The notes under the pieces were generated by a model. It made no database searches. It worked only from the letters and a program-made list of their open reading frames with translations, and was not told the origin of the DNA. Source: Clostridiales bacterium (lineage in GTDB: Bacteria > Bacillota > Clostridia > Oscillospirales > Oscillospiraceae). From it: a stretch of 64,000 nt of DNA. Position numbers and translations under genes: made by a program. Shown here piece by piece: positions 36,565-44,647 of the stretch; positions within the stretch are counted from its first letter, which is position 1, and every line of letters starts with the position of its first letter. Where the stretch lies: the NCBI GenBank assembly GCA_022774865.1, contig JALFLH010000021.1, positions 1 to 64,000 of the forward strand, written 5' to 3'.

Positions 36565-37671
36565 TCATTCTTTCTGTTTCCTGGCCGCATCCGTACAGGC
36601 GCAGATTATCTCCTCCATACTGCTCATATTGCGCTGCATATCCTTTGCCAATGCAATCTGGCAGCGGGTGCGCACCAGATTATGGTCAGGGTAGGCAATG
36701 TGAAAATACGGGTCTCCGAGAATATAATCCGCCAGAAACCGGGTCGCCAGTTCCACCGTCAGCGTGACGCAGCTCAGCGCAAGCGTATCAATCTCCGCCT
36801 GGGTCAGGGTATGGGCTGTCATCTCCAAAAAGCCCTCGGCAAAGGCGCGGAACACATCCAGATTCACACCGGCTTTTTCCGGTTCTTTGGAATCCTCCTC
36901 CACCTTGTTGGCAGCGAAACGGATGGCGTCGCCAAAATCATGCCCCACCAGGCCCGGCATGACGGTATCCAGATCCACAACCACCATGGCCCGCTTGTCA
37001 ATCGGGCTGAACAGAACATTATTGATCTTGGTGTCGTTGTGGGTCACCCGCAGGGGCAGCTCGCCTGCGCGCATCATCTCAGTCATGCGGCAGGCTTCCT
37101 GTCTGACGCTCAGCAGATAGTCCAGTTCATCCTGCACCTTCTCGACACGACCAAGGGGGTTCTCCTCCACCGCCCGGGCAAGCTGGTCGTAGCGCGCAAC
37201 GGTATTGTGGAAATCGGGAATGGTTTCGTAAAGCTGGTTGATCTCAAAATCCGCCAGTTGAACCTGAAATTCGCCAAACGCCACGCCGGCATTGTGGATA
37301 ATCTCGGGATCGGCGACGGTACTGTATGTCTTGGAGGGAATATAGTTGGTCATGCGCCAGAAATTATCCCCATCGATGATGTAGGTTTTCCGGTCTGCGG
37401 TATGGTGGAAGTGAAGCGCTACCTGTCCGGGCTTCTTTTTCCGGATGTGCTCCGTGACCTTGTCGATGTTCTCCATCAGCTGAATGGGATTTCGGAACGC
37501 GTAGGTATTCACATTCTGAATCAAAAAGGACTTCAGGCTTCCATCGGGCATCCGGAACTTCACCTCATAGGTTTTATTCACATTGCCGATGCAGATCGTT
37601 TCATAACCCAGATAGGTACCGTCCACGCAAAACAGGCGGCTGACTTCCGCCAGCTTGTCATTCAAATCCAT
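36565..37671 (-). CDS. APH-fold sugar kinase, N-acetylhexosamine 1-kinase-like
   Basis: The 368-residue protein has the aminoglycoside phosphotransferase fold. The catalytic loop is VTHNDTKINNVLFS and the metal loop is VVVDLDTVMPGLVGHDFGDA, both close to NahK of bifidobacteria, which makes GlcNAc-1-P or GalNAc-1-P in mucin/milk-sugar salvage. The N-terminal lobe has GNVNKTYEVKF and SFLIQNVNTYAF. It is a single-gene unit beside the polysaccharide locus, so it could feed amino-sugar phosphates into precursor supply. Choline-kinase-like activity is a less likely alternative. Confidence 0.85.
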   Translation of the reverse strand: MDLNDKLAEVSRLFCVDGTYLGYETICIGNVNKTYEVKFRMPDGSLKSFLIQNVNTYAFRNPIQLMENIDKVTEHIRKKKPGQVALHFHHTADRKTYIIDGDNFWRMTNYIPSKTYSTVADPEIIHNAGVAFGEFQVQLADFEINQLYETIPDFHNTVARYDQLARAVEENPLGRVEKVQDELDYLLSVRQEACRMTEMMRAGELPLRVTHNDTKINNVLFSPIDKRAMVVVDLDTVMPGLVGHDFGDAIRFAANKVEEDSKEPEKAGVNLDVFRAFAEGFLEMTAHTLTQAEIDTLALSCVTLTVELATRFLADYILGDPYFHIAYPDHNLVRTRCQIALAKDMQRNMSSMEEIICACTDAARKQKE

Positions 37672-37794
37672 AAATATCGTATCCCCTCATACACAAATTC
37701 AATTTGACTGCATCCTGCAGCCGGCCTTGCGCAAAATGCATCCGTGTAAGGAAGTCTGTCGTAAAAATGACTGTCCGATTGGGCAGCGCATTAT

Positions 37795-37823
37795 ATTTTA
37801 TACGATGGTGAATGTTTTGTCAA
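37795..37823 (-). promoter_or_regulatory. Promoter for the NahK-like kinase
   Basis: Minus-strand TTGACA (37818-37823), 17-bp spacer, TAAAAT (37795-37800). The leader to the ATG is about 120 bases, longer than for most genes here. Confidence 0.8.
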
Positions 37824-37950
37824 TGAATCATGAAAATACCGTCATTTTGCACCACAGGAACGGATTGCTTCCGTTGTATTTTCCATCATTTTCGTTTAAC
37901 ATGGCTTTTTTCGGCGGGCATCGCAATCCGCCCGTCATGCACAAATTGCA

Positions 37951-37990
37951 GAAAAAGTGCATCCAAAACAGTTGCCTGTTCTGGATGCAC
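37951..37990 (-). terminator. Terminator of the AMP-ligase gene
   Basis: Arms 37957-37971 and 37976-37990 pair over 15 bp with one mismatch and a TTGC loop, followed on the minus strand by TTTTTC. Confidence 0.82.
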
Positions 37991-38071
37991 GCATTTCTTT
38001 GCATTCTTCCGCAGGTGTTTGCCGCTTGCTGAATCAAACGCAGATGCGAATACCTTTCCCGGTTTAATCTG

Positions 38072-39823
38072 TTAAGAGCACGATACTCCGCAGCGTGTCC
38101 GCTGCTTGAGAATTTCATTTGTCAAACCGATGCGGTTTGTCTTGAAGTGGAAAAACGGTCTTTCGGGAAGCTGAATAATCTCCACAGGCTGCATATGCGG
38201 CTCCAAAGCCTCGCTGATCTGGTTTTCGATATCCGCGGTGGAATAACCTTCCTCCAGCACAACAAACAGGTACGGCAGATAATTGCCGGGGTGTTCGGCA
38301 TCCGGAACGATGACGAAGAATTCATCGTCCAGCCCTTCAATCTCCGCATCCGCCACCAGATTCTCCATGACGCTCTGATCCAGATTGCCGCCCTCGAAGC
38401 GGGGGTACTTGTTCCGGGCGCAGATATACAGGCTGCCGTTTTCGTCCATATAGCCCAGATCGCCCATGTGAAGCCACACACGGCCGTCGCTGTGCCGCCG
38501 CAGCACGAGTTTGGTGGATTCCTCGGTATCATAGCCCAGCATACAGCCCGGGCCGCTCATGCAGATCTCGCCCGTCTGGTTGTAACCCAGTTCCTTTTCC
38601 GAGCCGTACTCAAAAATGGAGATATCGGTCAGCGGCATCGGAATACCCACATTGCCGTTGAAGCAGGGAACATTGCTGAACGGCAGCGTAATGGTGGAGC
38701 CAGCCTCGCTGTTGCCGTAATTCACCGCGAAGGTGAACTTGCAGTTATGATCGTTGAAAAATTTCTGGATCCGGCGAATCTGCTTGTTATTCAGCGCTTC
38801 ACATCCCACGCCGGAGGACAGCAGATGGGACATATCATAGTCGTCCGGAACCCGTCCGTTGCGAATCAGCACATCAATAAACATGGGAATGGACGGCCAC
38901 AGGTTGGGACGATACCGCATTACCTCCAGATCCACATCATGTACGTCGCAGAACGGGTCCAGAATCAGAAGCTTATTGGAGGCCAGCGGCATCAAGATAA
39001 TGGAAACCACAACCGCCACCAGGCAGGGCGGGAGCAGCGTCAGAAGCCAGGTCGGCCGGAACTGATTGCTCGCGCCGTAGAAATTCAACTGGGCAATCAC
39101 ACCCAGCATGGTGTGCGCGGAATGAATCACCTGTTTGGACGGGCCGGTCGCGCCGCTGGTATACGCCCGGAACAGGGGGCGGTCCACATCCGCAGGCGCG
39201 TCCACTTCGCCATCGTACGCTTCACCCAAAGCCAGAAAGCTTTCCCAATCCATTACCGCATCGCCGCTGAGCTTAGGCTCCGAATAGCAGCGGCTCAGAC
39301 TCTCACGGATATGAGCCGGCATCTGATCCTGCCCGCAGCAGCCAATGGGATTCACCAGAATCACCTTTTCCACGCTGCTGCCGCTGAGATAGGCGTCCAG
39401 CTCCTGCTTTGTCAGAAAATCATGTGCGAACATCGCCTTCGCGCCGGAGAGCCGAACCGCGTCCACATTTTCGCGCAGCGTATTGTCCCGGCAAAGGAGC
39501 GACGCGCCAATTTTTTCGGCACCCAGAAGCAGATAGACAAACTCGGGAACAGAGCGGAGGAACACGGGAATCTGATCTCCCTGTCCAAAGCCAAGCGCCT
39601 TCAGTGCCCTGGCAGCCAGATCAGCCTGCTCCAGCAGCAGCTTCCAACTGATATCCTTCCCATAATAGTGCATGGCCGTGACATCCATGCCGGGCATATT
39701 CTGAACCAGATATTCCCGCAGCGTGCATGTGGGTACCTGCAGGTGATCGATCAGCGCTTTCGGATAAATCTGAAGCCAGGGACGATCCACACTGGGTTTC
39801 CCGGTTAAACAACGTGTTTCCAT
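38072..39823 (-). CDS. Divergent AMP-forming acyl-CoA synthetase/ligase (ANL superfamily)
   Basis: The 583-residue protein has the ANL adenylation core: A3 loop YTSGATGPSKQVIHS with the Lys, A5 VNYGNSEAGSTIT, A7 WLHMGDLGYMDENGSLYICA, and a Lys near the C-terminus (FHFKTNRIGL) at the A10 position. The A8 hinge is unusual: ARNKYPRFEGGNLDQ replaces the common GRxKDxIxxGGxxI. It should activate a carboxylic acid as acyl-AMP; the acyl donor and acceptor are unknown. No carrier protein gene is nearby. The start is ATG 39823 with GTG 39835 also in frame. It lies between two polysaccharide-type units. Confidence 0.85.
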   Translation of the reverse strand: METRCLTGKPSVDRPWLQIYPKALIDHLQVPTCTLREYLVQNMPGMDVTAMHYYGKDISWKLLLEQADLAARALKALGFGQGDQIPVFLRSVPEFVYLLLGAEKIGASLLCRDNTLRENVDAVRLSGAKAMFAHDFLTKQELDAYLSGSSVEKVILVNPIGCCGQDQMPAHIRESLSRCYSEPKLSGDAVMDWESFLALGEAYDGEVDAPADVDRPLFRAYTSGATGPSKQVIHSAHTMLGVIAQLNFYGASNQFRPTWLLTLLPPCLVAVVVSIILMPLASNKLLILDPFCDVHDVDLEVMRYRPNLWPSIPMFIDVLIRNGRVPDDYDMSHLLSSGVGCEALNNKQIRRIQKFFNDHNCKFTFAVNYGNSEAGSTITLPFSNVPCFNGNVGIPMPLTDISIFEYGSEKELGYNQTGEICMSGPGCMLGYDTEESTKLVLRRHSDGRVWLHMGDLGYMDENGSLYICARNKYPRFEGGNLDQSVMENLVADAEIEGLDDEFFVIVPDAEHPGNYLPYLFVVLEEGYSTADIENQISEALEPHMQPVEIIQLPERPFFHFKTNRIGLTNEILKQRTRCGVSCS

Positions 39824-39910
39824 ATTCTCAACCACTCCATTTTCCTTCCGCTAAAACCACAGAAACCAAGTCGCATGAAAAGCGGAAAATTTTTCAAAAA
39901 GAACGTGCTC

Positions 39911-39960
39911 ATCATAATTCGGTTTTGTTGTGAATGCACGTGAATCAACGTGAACGATTT
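39911..39960 (-). promoter_or_regulatory. Putative activated promoter with three 10-bp tandem repeats
   Basis: Three tandem decamers, TGAATGCACG, TGAATCAACG and TGAACGATTT, occupy 39931-39960, about 110 bp ahead of the AMP-ligase start. On the minus strand they end near the -35 region of a TATGAT (39911-39916) that lacks a good -35 box, the layout of an activator-dependent promoter. One repeat per helical turn would place proteins on one face of the DNA. Confidence 0.4.
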
Positions 39961-40010
39961 CATCCATAATCATTCATTTTCATTCCGGTGATTCCTGTAT
40001 GGAGCGCGAT

Positions 40011-40044
40011 AAAAAAACATCCGGATGATTGAATCAAACGGATG
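40011..40044 (-). terminator. Terminator of the second sugar-transferase gene
   Basis: CATCCG (40018-40023) pairs with CGGATG (40039-40044) around a 15-base loop and is followed on the minus strand by seven T. The stem is short but the T run is strong. Confidence 0.65.
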
Positions 40045-40100
40045 CTTCGGGAATATGCCGTTGTAAGCCGGGCGGTTTGGAGAAGCGGCGGTTTCGGGTG

Positions 40101-40796
40101 TTACCGCGCTCCCTCGTGGGTGAAAACCAGCTTTACGGTTTTGAGCATACAGCTCAGATCCATGCGGAAGGAGCGGTGGGCGATGTATTCCATATCGTAG
40201 AGAATCTTGATTTCAGGCTTCAGGTCATAACCGCCGTTCACCTGTGCCAGTCCTGTCAGTCCCGGGCGAACCGCCAGCCGGTTGGAAAAACCGTGAATAT
40301 AGGTCTCAAATTCTTCATAAAAGCAGGCGCGCTCCGGTCTTGGGCCGACAAAGCTCATATCTCCCTTCAGAATGTTCCAGAGCTGGGGCAGTTCATCCAG
40401 GCGGGTTTTCCGGAGAAGCCGGCCGATTCTCGTGCAACGGGTATCGTCCTTTTCAGCCCATTGCGGTCCATTTTCCTCTGCGTCCAAATTCATGGAGCGG
40501 AATTTCCAGATGGTAAACGGCTTCCCGTTTTTCCCCAGCCGCTCCTGCCAGAACAGCGCCGCGCCGGGAGAATCCAGCCGGATCAGCAACGCAATCAACA
40601 GCATGGGGATTAACAGCACCACACTCAGAATCAGCGATACGAGGATATCAAACGCCCGCTTGACCAGCAGATATCCCCTGCCTGCAGAAACCCGGGGCAT
40701 TGGAATATTGATTTCGTTTTTCATGCGTTCAGACGGTGAATTCACGTGAATCACGTTCTGTTTTTTATAAACAGGCTCTGCTGTAAGAACTTCCAT
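40101..40796 (-). CDS. Second initiating sugar transferase (WcaJ-like phosphoglycosyltransferase)
   Basis: The 231-residue protein is another monotopic phosphoglycosyltransferase: membrane helix FDILVSLILSVVLLIPMLLI, IWKFRSMNLDAEENG, catalytic KTRLDELPQLWNILKGDMSF, VGPRPERACFYEEF and the C-terminal RPGLTGLAQVNGGY typical of glucose/galactose-type initiators. It differs from the one at 32533. The start is ATG 40796 after GAGAAGGA. It has its own promoter and terminator, so a second polysaccharide, or an alternative first sugar for the same one, is possible. Confidence 0.92.
   Translation of the reverse strand: MEVLTAEPVYKKQNVIHVNSPSERMKNEINIPMPRVSAGRGYLLVKRAFDILVSLILSVVLLIPMLLIALLIRLDSPGAALFWQERLGKNGKPFTIWKFRSMNLDAEENGPQWAEKDDTRCTRIGRLLRKTRLDELPQLWNILKGDMSFVGPRPERACFYEEFETYIHGFSNRLAVRPGLTGLAQVNGGYDLKPEIKILYDMEYIAHRSFRMDLSCMLKTVKLVFTHEGAR
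40737..40756. repeat. Two 10-bp tandem repeats inside the second sugar-transferase gene
   Basis: TGAATTCACG followed by TGAATCACGT shares CACGTGAATCA (40743-40753) with the repeat array at 39937-39947. It lies about 45-60 bp inside the coding region. The shared 11-mer suggests a common binding protein, or chance. Confidence 0.35.
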
Positions 40797-40883
40797 GGAT
40801 ATCCTTCTCCCTGCAAAAGAGCGGAAAGCGCCGGCGCACATCAGGCTCTGCCGATTCGCATTATTCCTTCAAAAATCCTGTTC

Positions 40884-40912
40884 ATTTTATCACATATTCG
40901 CAAAAAAAGCAA
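40884..40912 (-). promoter_or_regulatory. Promoter for the second sugar transferase
   Basis: Minus-strand TTGCTT (40907-40912), 17 bp, TAAAAT (40884-40889), about 90 bp ahead of the ATG. Confidence 0.65.
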
Positions 40913-40958
40913 CCCATTTGTCAAAAACCGTTTGGGCGCTTGGAAAAGATGCGGATTC

Positions 40959-40987
40959 TTGCACCAAGCGCGGAATTATGCTATACT
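40959..40987 (+). promoter_or_regulatory. Promoter for ogt
   Basis: Plus-strand TTGCAC (40959-40964), 17 bp, TATACT (40982-40987), 35 bp before the ATG and back-to-back with the sugar-transferase promoter. Confidence 0.78.
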
Positions 40988-41022
40988 GTTTTCAAATCAA
41001 CCGCACAGGAGGTTTACCGCCT

Positions 41023-41481
41023 ATGGAAGTGCTCTCCTTTTACCAAACGCCGCTTGGAACGATCAAAATCGGCTGCTCATGCGACAGCGTGAATCGGATT
41101 CAATTTGTCGCCGCATCCGGCGAGCCGTCCTGTCCAACGGCGCTGTCGGATCTGGCGGCAGCGCAGATTACAGAATACTTCGCACTCAAACGGCGGGATT
41201 TTGATTTTCCCATGCAGCCAGCGGGCACTCCATTTCAGCTTGCGGTTCTGGAAGCAATCAGGCGGATTCCCTATGGTGAAACCAGAACCTATCAGCAAAT
41301 TGCCGCTTCCATTGGGAACCCCGGCGCGGCCCGGGCCGTCGGCGCGGCCTGCGGGCGGAACCCGATTCTGATTGCCATTCCCTGTCACAGAGTCGTGGGA
41401 TGCCATAACCGCCTGACCGGCTATGCCGCCGGGATTGCACGCAAGCAGTCGCTGCTGAAACTGGAGCAGCAAAACCGATAA
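41023..41481 (+). CDS. ogt: Methylated-DNA--protein-cysteine methyltransferase
   Basis: This suicide repair protein moves the methyl group from O6-methylguanine to its own Cys. The 152-residue protein has the helix-turn-helix and recognition region YGETRTYQQIAASIGNP, the Arg finger in GAARAVGAACGRNP and the active-site PCHRVVGCHNRLTGYAAG. The start is ATG 41023 eight bases after AGGAGG; the frame open upstream to 40795 runs through the promoter. The N-terminal domain is short, as in Ogt rather than Ada. Confidence 0.96.
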   Translation: MEVLSFYQTPLGTIKIGCSCDSVNRIQFVAASGEPSCPTALSDLAAAQITEYFALKRRDFDFPMQPAGTPFQLAVLEAIRRIPYGETRTYQQIAASIGNPGAARAVGAACGRNPILIAIPCHRVVGCHNRLTGYAAGIARKQSLLKLEQQNR

Positions 41482-41484
41482 CGC

Positions 41485-41518
41485 ACAGGCGCCCGAACTT
41501 TTACGTTCGGGCGCCTGT
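41485..41518. terminator. Terminator between ogt and rnc
   Basis: A perfect 14-bp GC-rich stem (41485-41498 with 41505-41518) and 6-base loop start 4 bp after the ogt stop. It also faces the convergent rnc gene, whose stop is 94 bp away. Confidence 0.82.
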
Positions 41519-41611
41519 CAATTTCCAGGGCTTCTGATTTCCTCCATACGACCATCCCCTTATTTCCCGCGGGATTTGGTCACAGCCGCAGACGGTTTGT
41601 TCAGCGGTTGC

Positions 41612-42301
41612 CTAGTTGTTCCGATTGGGATAGAGCGCGTCAATGGCGGCTCTGGCCGCATCCTGCTCCGCTCTTTTTTTACTGGTTCCGGTGCCAACGC
41701 CTGCCACCACGCCGTTCAGCTTCACTTCCACCTGAAACTGCTTGTCATGGTCGGGGCCGGATTCTCCAATCAGCGTGTAGGTCAGCACCTGGTTTTTCTT
41801 CTGCTGAACCAGCTCCTGCAGCTCCGTTTTATAATCGGCATTGTGCAGCTTGGTAACCGGTACCTCCACCAGAATAAACCGGCGGATAATTTCCCTGGCC
41901 GCATTCATGCCGCCGTCCAGAAACGCGGCCGCGATGACCGATTCCACCGCATCCGCCAGAATGGAGTCCCGGGTTCTCCCACCGCTCTGCTCCTCGCCGT
42001 GACCCAGGAGCAGATGCCGCCCCAGATCAATGCGGTTCGCCACCGATGCCAGTGTTTTCTCGCAGACCATATCGGCGCGCATTCTGGTCAGATCGCCCTC
42101 CGGCCGGTCGGGGAAATTGCGGTACAGATACTCCGCTACCACCATGCCCAAAATCGAGTCGCCCAGAAATTCCAGCCGCTCGTTGCTCATCAGACTGTTG
42201 TGCCAGCGCTCATTGGCATAGGATGAGTGCGCCAGCGCATTCTGCAGAAGAGAGATATTAGCAAACCGATAGCCGATTGCCGTTTCCAAGTCCTTAATCA
42301 T
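41612..42301 (-). CDS. rnc: Ribonuclease III
   Basis: RNase III cleaves double-stranded RNA in rRNA processing and mRNA turnover. The 229-residue protein has the catalytic signature NERLEFLGDSILGMV, the second acidic site in LADAVESVIAAAFLDGG and a C-terminal double-stranded RNA-binding domain (DYKTELQELVQQK to KKRAEQDAARAAI). It overlaps plsX by 8 bp. The usual acpP gene between plsX and rnc is absent. Confidence 0.97.
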   Translation of the reverse strand: MIKDLETAIGYRFANISLLQNALAHSSYANERWHNSLMSNERLEFLGDSILGMVVAEYLYRNFPDRPEGDLTRMRADMVCEKTLASVANRIDLGRHLLLGHGEEQSGGRTRDSILADAVESVIAAAFLDGGMNAAREIIRRFILVEVPVTKLHNADYKTELQELVQQKKNQVLTYTLIGESGPDHDKQFQVEVKLNGVVAGVGTGTSKKRAEQDAARAAIDALYPNRNN

Positions 42302-43322
42302 CCATATTCTCCTTCATCCGCGCGAGCTGCAGCTCCAGCTCCGCGCTGAAGTCTGCCTTTGCAGCCGCCTCCGCCTGCTTCACGGCGTTTTTGAAGGCCA
42401 ATGCGTCCGAAGCGCCGTGCGCCTTGATTACCGGCTTGCGAATCCCCAGAAACTGGGTTCCGCCAATGGTTCGGTAGTCCAGAAGTCCCATCATTTCCTT
42501 GACGCCGGAGCTGCACAGCAGATAACCCAGCTTGCTCAGAAGATTTTTCTTGAACATCCGCTTCATCAAGCTGCCCATGTACATGGCGGTGCCCTCGATG
42601 GACTTCAGCAGCACGTTACCGGAAAATCCGTCGCACACAACCACATCCACCGCGCCCAGCGGCACATCCCGTGCCTCCACGTTGCCTGTAAAGTTGATCA
42701 TGCCTTGCTCACCGGCCTTCTTCAGCAGGGTGTACGCCTCTTTTTGCAAAGCGGTACCCTTGGAATCCTCCGTGCCGATGTTCAGCAGACCCACTCTGGG
42801 GTTTTCCACGCCCAAACCTTTTTTCGCGAACAGGGAGCCGACCAGGCCAAACTGAAGCAAAAATTCCGGGCTGCATTCGGCATTGGCACCGCAGTCGCAG
42901 ATCACCGTCTTTCCGCCGGCTTTATTGGGAAACGCAGGCCCCATGGCCGCCCGGCGGATTCCCCGCACCCGCTTGACAATCAGTGTTGCGCCGGTCAGCA
43001 GGGCTCCGGTGGAACCGGCGGAAACAAAGGCGTCTCCCTGCCCCTCCGCCAGCATCCGCAGACCCACCACCATGGAGGAATTCTTCCGCTTGTGGATGAC
43101 GGAAGCGGGATCGTCATGCATATCCACCACATCGTCGGCGTTGGCAATTTCCATACCCTCGGGCAGGTTTTCAATGCCGTGCCTGCGCATGACCTCCAGA
43201 ATGTCCTCTCCCCTGCCCACCAACGTGATCTGGGTTCCGAAGGACTTTGCCGCGTCTATCGCGCCCAGAACCGGCGCTTCCGGTGCATTGTCGCCGCCCA
43301 TGGCGTCAAGAATAATCTTCAA
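42294..43322 (-). CDS. plsX: Phosphate acyltransferase PlsX
   Basis: PlsX makes acyl-phosphate from acyl-ACP for phospholipid synthesis. The 342-residue protein starts with the family sequence KIILDAMGGDNAPE, read from a TTG at 43322 six bases after GAGGTG. A GTG at 43331 lies within the ribosome binding region. Other motifs are GSTGALLTGATLIVKR, NIGTEDSKGTALQKEAY and VCDGFSGNVLLKSIEG. It is next to last in the ktrB-to-rnc operon. Confidence 0.96.
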   Translation of the reverse strand: MKIILDAMGGDNAPEAPVLGAIDAAKSFGTQITLVGRGEDILEVMRRHGIENLPEGMEIANADDVVDMHDDPASVIHKRKNSSMVVGLRMLAEGQGDAFVSAGSTGALLTGATLIVKRVRGIRRAAMGPAFPNKAGGKTVICDCGANAECSPEFLLQFGLVGSLFAKKGLGVENPRVGLLNIGTEDSKGTALQKEAYTLLKKAGEQGMINFTGNVEARDVPLGAVDVVVCDGFSGNVLLKSIEGTAMYMGSLMKRMFKKNLLSKLGYLLCSSGVKEMMGLLDYRTIGGTQFLGIRKPVIKAHGASDALAFKNAVKQAEAAAKADFSAELELQLARMKENMDD

Positions 43323-43345
43323 TTGCCACACCTCTTTCTATCAAT

Positions 43346-44647
43346 TCAAATACCATTTGCAACCAGCGCGTCAATTGCTTCCAGCGCGCGGTTGGCGATT
43401 GCCAGATTTTTTTCCGATTTCTTTCGGATTCTCACGTCCAGCGGGGAGATGATGCTGAAATTCACATTCATTGGCTGGAAGTTTTCAATGGCCGGATCAC
43501 TGACATACAGGCCCAGGGCGCCGATTGCGGTGGTTTTGGGGAAATCCGGAATCTCCCGCCCCTGTACCTTCGCCGCCATGGCCACCGCCGCCAGATAACC
43601 GGATGCGGTAGATTCCACATAGCCCTCCACGCCGGTCATCTGCCCGGCAAAGGCGACCATGGGATTGCGGCGGTCGGCATAATAGCGATCCAGCAGTCTG
43701 GGGCTTTGCAGGAATGTATTCTGGTGCATCACGCCGTATCGGACAAATTCCGCGTTTTTCAGGGCGGGAATCATGGAAAACACCCGCTTCTGTTCCCCGA
43801 ATTTCAGATGGGTTTGGAATCCAACCAGATTGAAAACGCTCTTCGCCGCGTTGTCCTGCCGGAGCTGGACAACGGCATAAGGCTCCCTGCCGGTTCTGGG
43901 GTCCGTCAAGCCCACAGGCTTCATGGGGCCAAAGCGCAGGGTGTCATAGCCCCGCCGTCCCATGACCTCCACCGGCATACAGCCCTCGAATACATTCTTA
44001 TCCTCAAAGCCATGCACCTGCGCCTCCTCTGCGGAAACCAGCTCCCGCAGAAACGCGTCATACTGTTCCCTGTCCAGCGCACAGTTGATGTAGTCCGGGG
44101 TGCCCCGGTCATAACGGGACTGCCACCAGGCTTTCTCCATATCGATGGACTCCGCCGTCACCAGCGGCGCCGCCGCGTCAAAAAAATGCAGATATCCGGT
44201 TCCGAAATAGTCTCCGATGGCCTGTGACAGCGCGTCGCTGGTCAGCGGGCCGGAGGCGATGATCACCGGCGCATCCGGCACCGCGGTAACTTCCCGGGAG
44301 ATAACCGTGATACGCGGGTGGTTCCGGATTTTCTCCGTGACCATGGCAGAAAACCCGTCCCGATCAACGGCCAGACAGCCGCCGGCCTCCACGCGGGTAG
44401 CATCGGCGCACTGCATAATCAAGCTCCCGCAGCGACGGAGTTCCTCTTTCAACAACCCCACTGCGTTTTCCAGCCGGTCGCCCCGAAGGGAGTTGGAACA
44501 GACCAGCTCGGCAAAGTTAGCCGTGTGGTGCGCCGGGGTCATTTTGTCCGGCTTCATCTCATAAAGCGTCACATCCACGCCCCGTTGGGCAAGCTGCCAT
44601 GCGGCTTCCGAGCCGGCAAGGCCGGCGCCGACGACTTTCACATTCAT
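43346..44647 (-). CDS. trmFO: Folate-dependent tRNA (uracil-54-C5)-methyltransferase TrmFO
   Basis: TrmFO makes ribothymidine at position 54 of tRNA using methylenetetrahydrofolate and FAD. The 433-residue protein has the FAD motif VVGAGLAGSEAAWQLAQRG, SNSLRGDRLENAVGLLKEEL, and the C-terminal FAGQMTGVEGYVESTASG. The Cys of VCSNSLRGD is in the conserved region. It overlaps topA by ATGA, and the topA-trmFO pair is a common Firmicute arrangement. Confidence 0.97.
   Translation of the reverse strand: MNVKVVGAGLAGSEAAWQLAQRGVDVTLYEMKPDKMTPAHHTANFAELVCSNSLRGDRLENAVGLLKEELRRCGSLIMQCADATRVEAGGCLAVDRDGFSAMVTEKIRNHPRITVISREVTAVPDAPVIIASGPLTSDALSQAIGDYFGTGYLHFFDAAAPLVTAESIDMEKAWWQSRYDRGTPDYINCALDREQYDAFLRELVSAEEAQVHGFEDKNVFEGCMPVEVMGRRGYDTLRFGPMKPVGLTDPRTGREPYAVVQLRQDNAAKSVFNLVGFQTHLKFGEQKRVFSMIPALKNAEFVRYGVMHQNTFLQSPRLLDRYYADRRNPMVAFAGQMTGVEGYVESTASGYLAAVAMAAKVQGREIPDFPKTTAIGALGLYVSDPAIENFQPMNVNFSIISPLDVRIRKKSEKNLAIANRALEAIDALVANGI

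Larger units (their letters stand above)
37672..38071. other. 400-bp intergenic region: promoter, leader and terminator
   Basis: No convincing gene lies here. It holds the promoter of the NahK-like gene (37795-37823), that gene's untranslated leader of about 120 bases, and the terminator of the AMP-ligase gene (37951-37990). A frame at 37828-38118 overlaps the terminator and has no ribosome binding site. Confidence 0.7.

Noticed and set aside
37828-38118. 96-codon minus-strand frame between the AMP-ligase and kinase genes
   Set aside because: It overlaps the AMP-ligase terminator and end, has no ribosome binding site and no protein-like composition.
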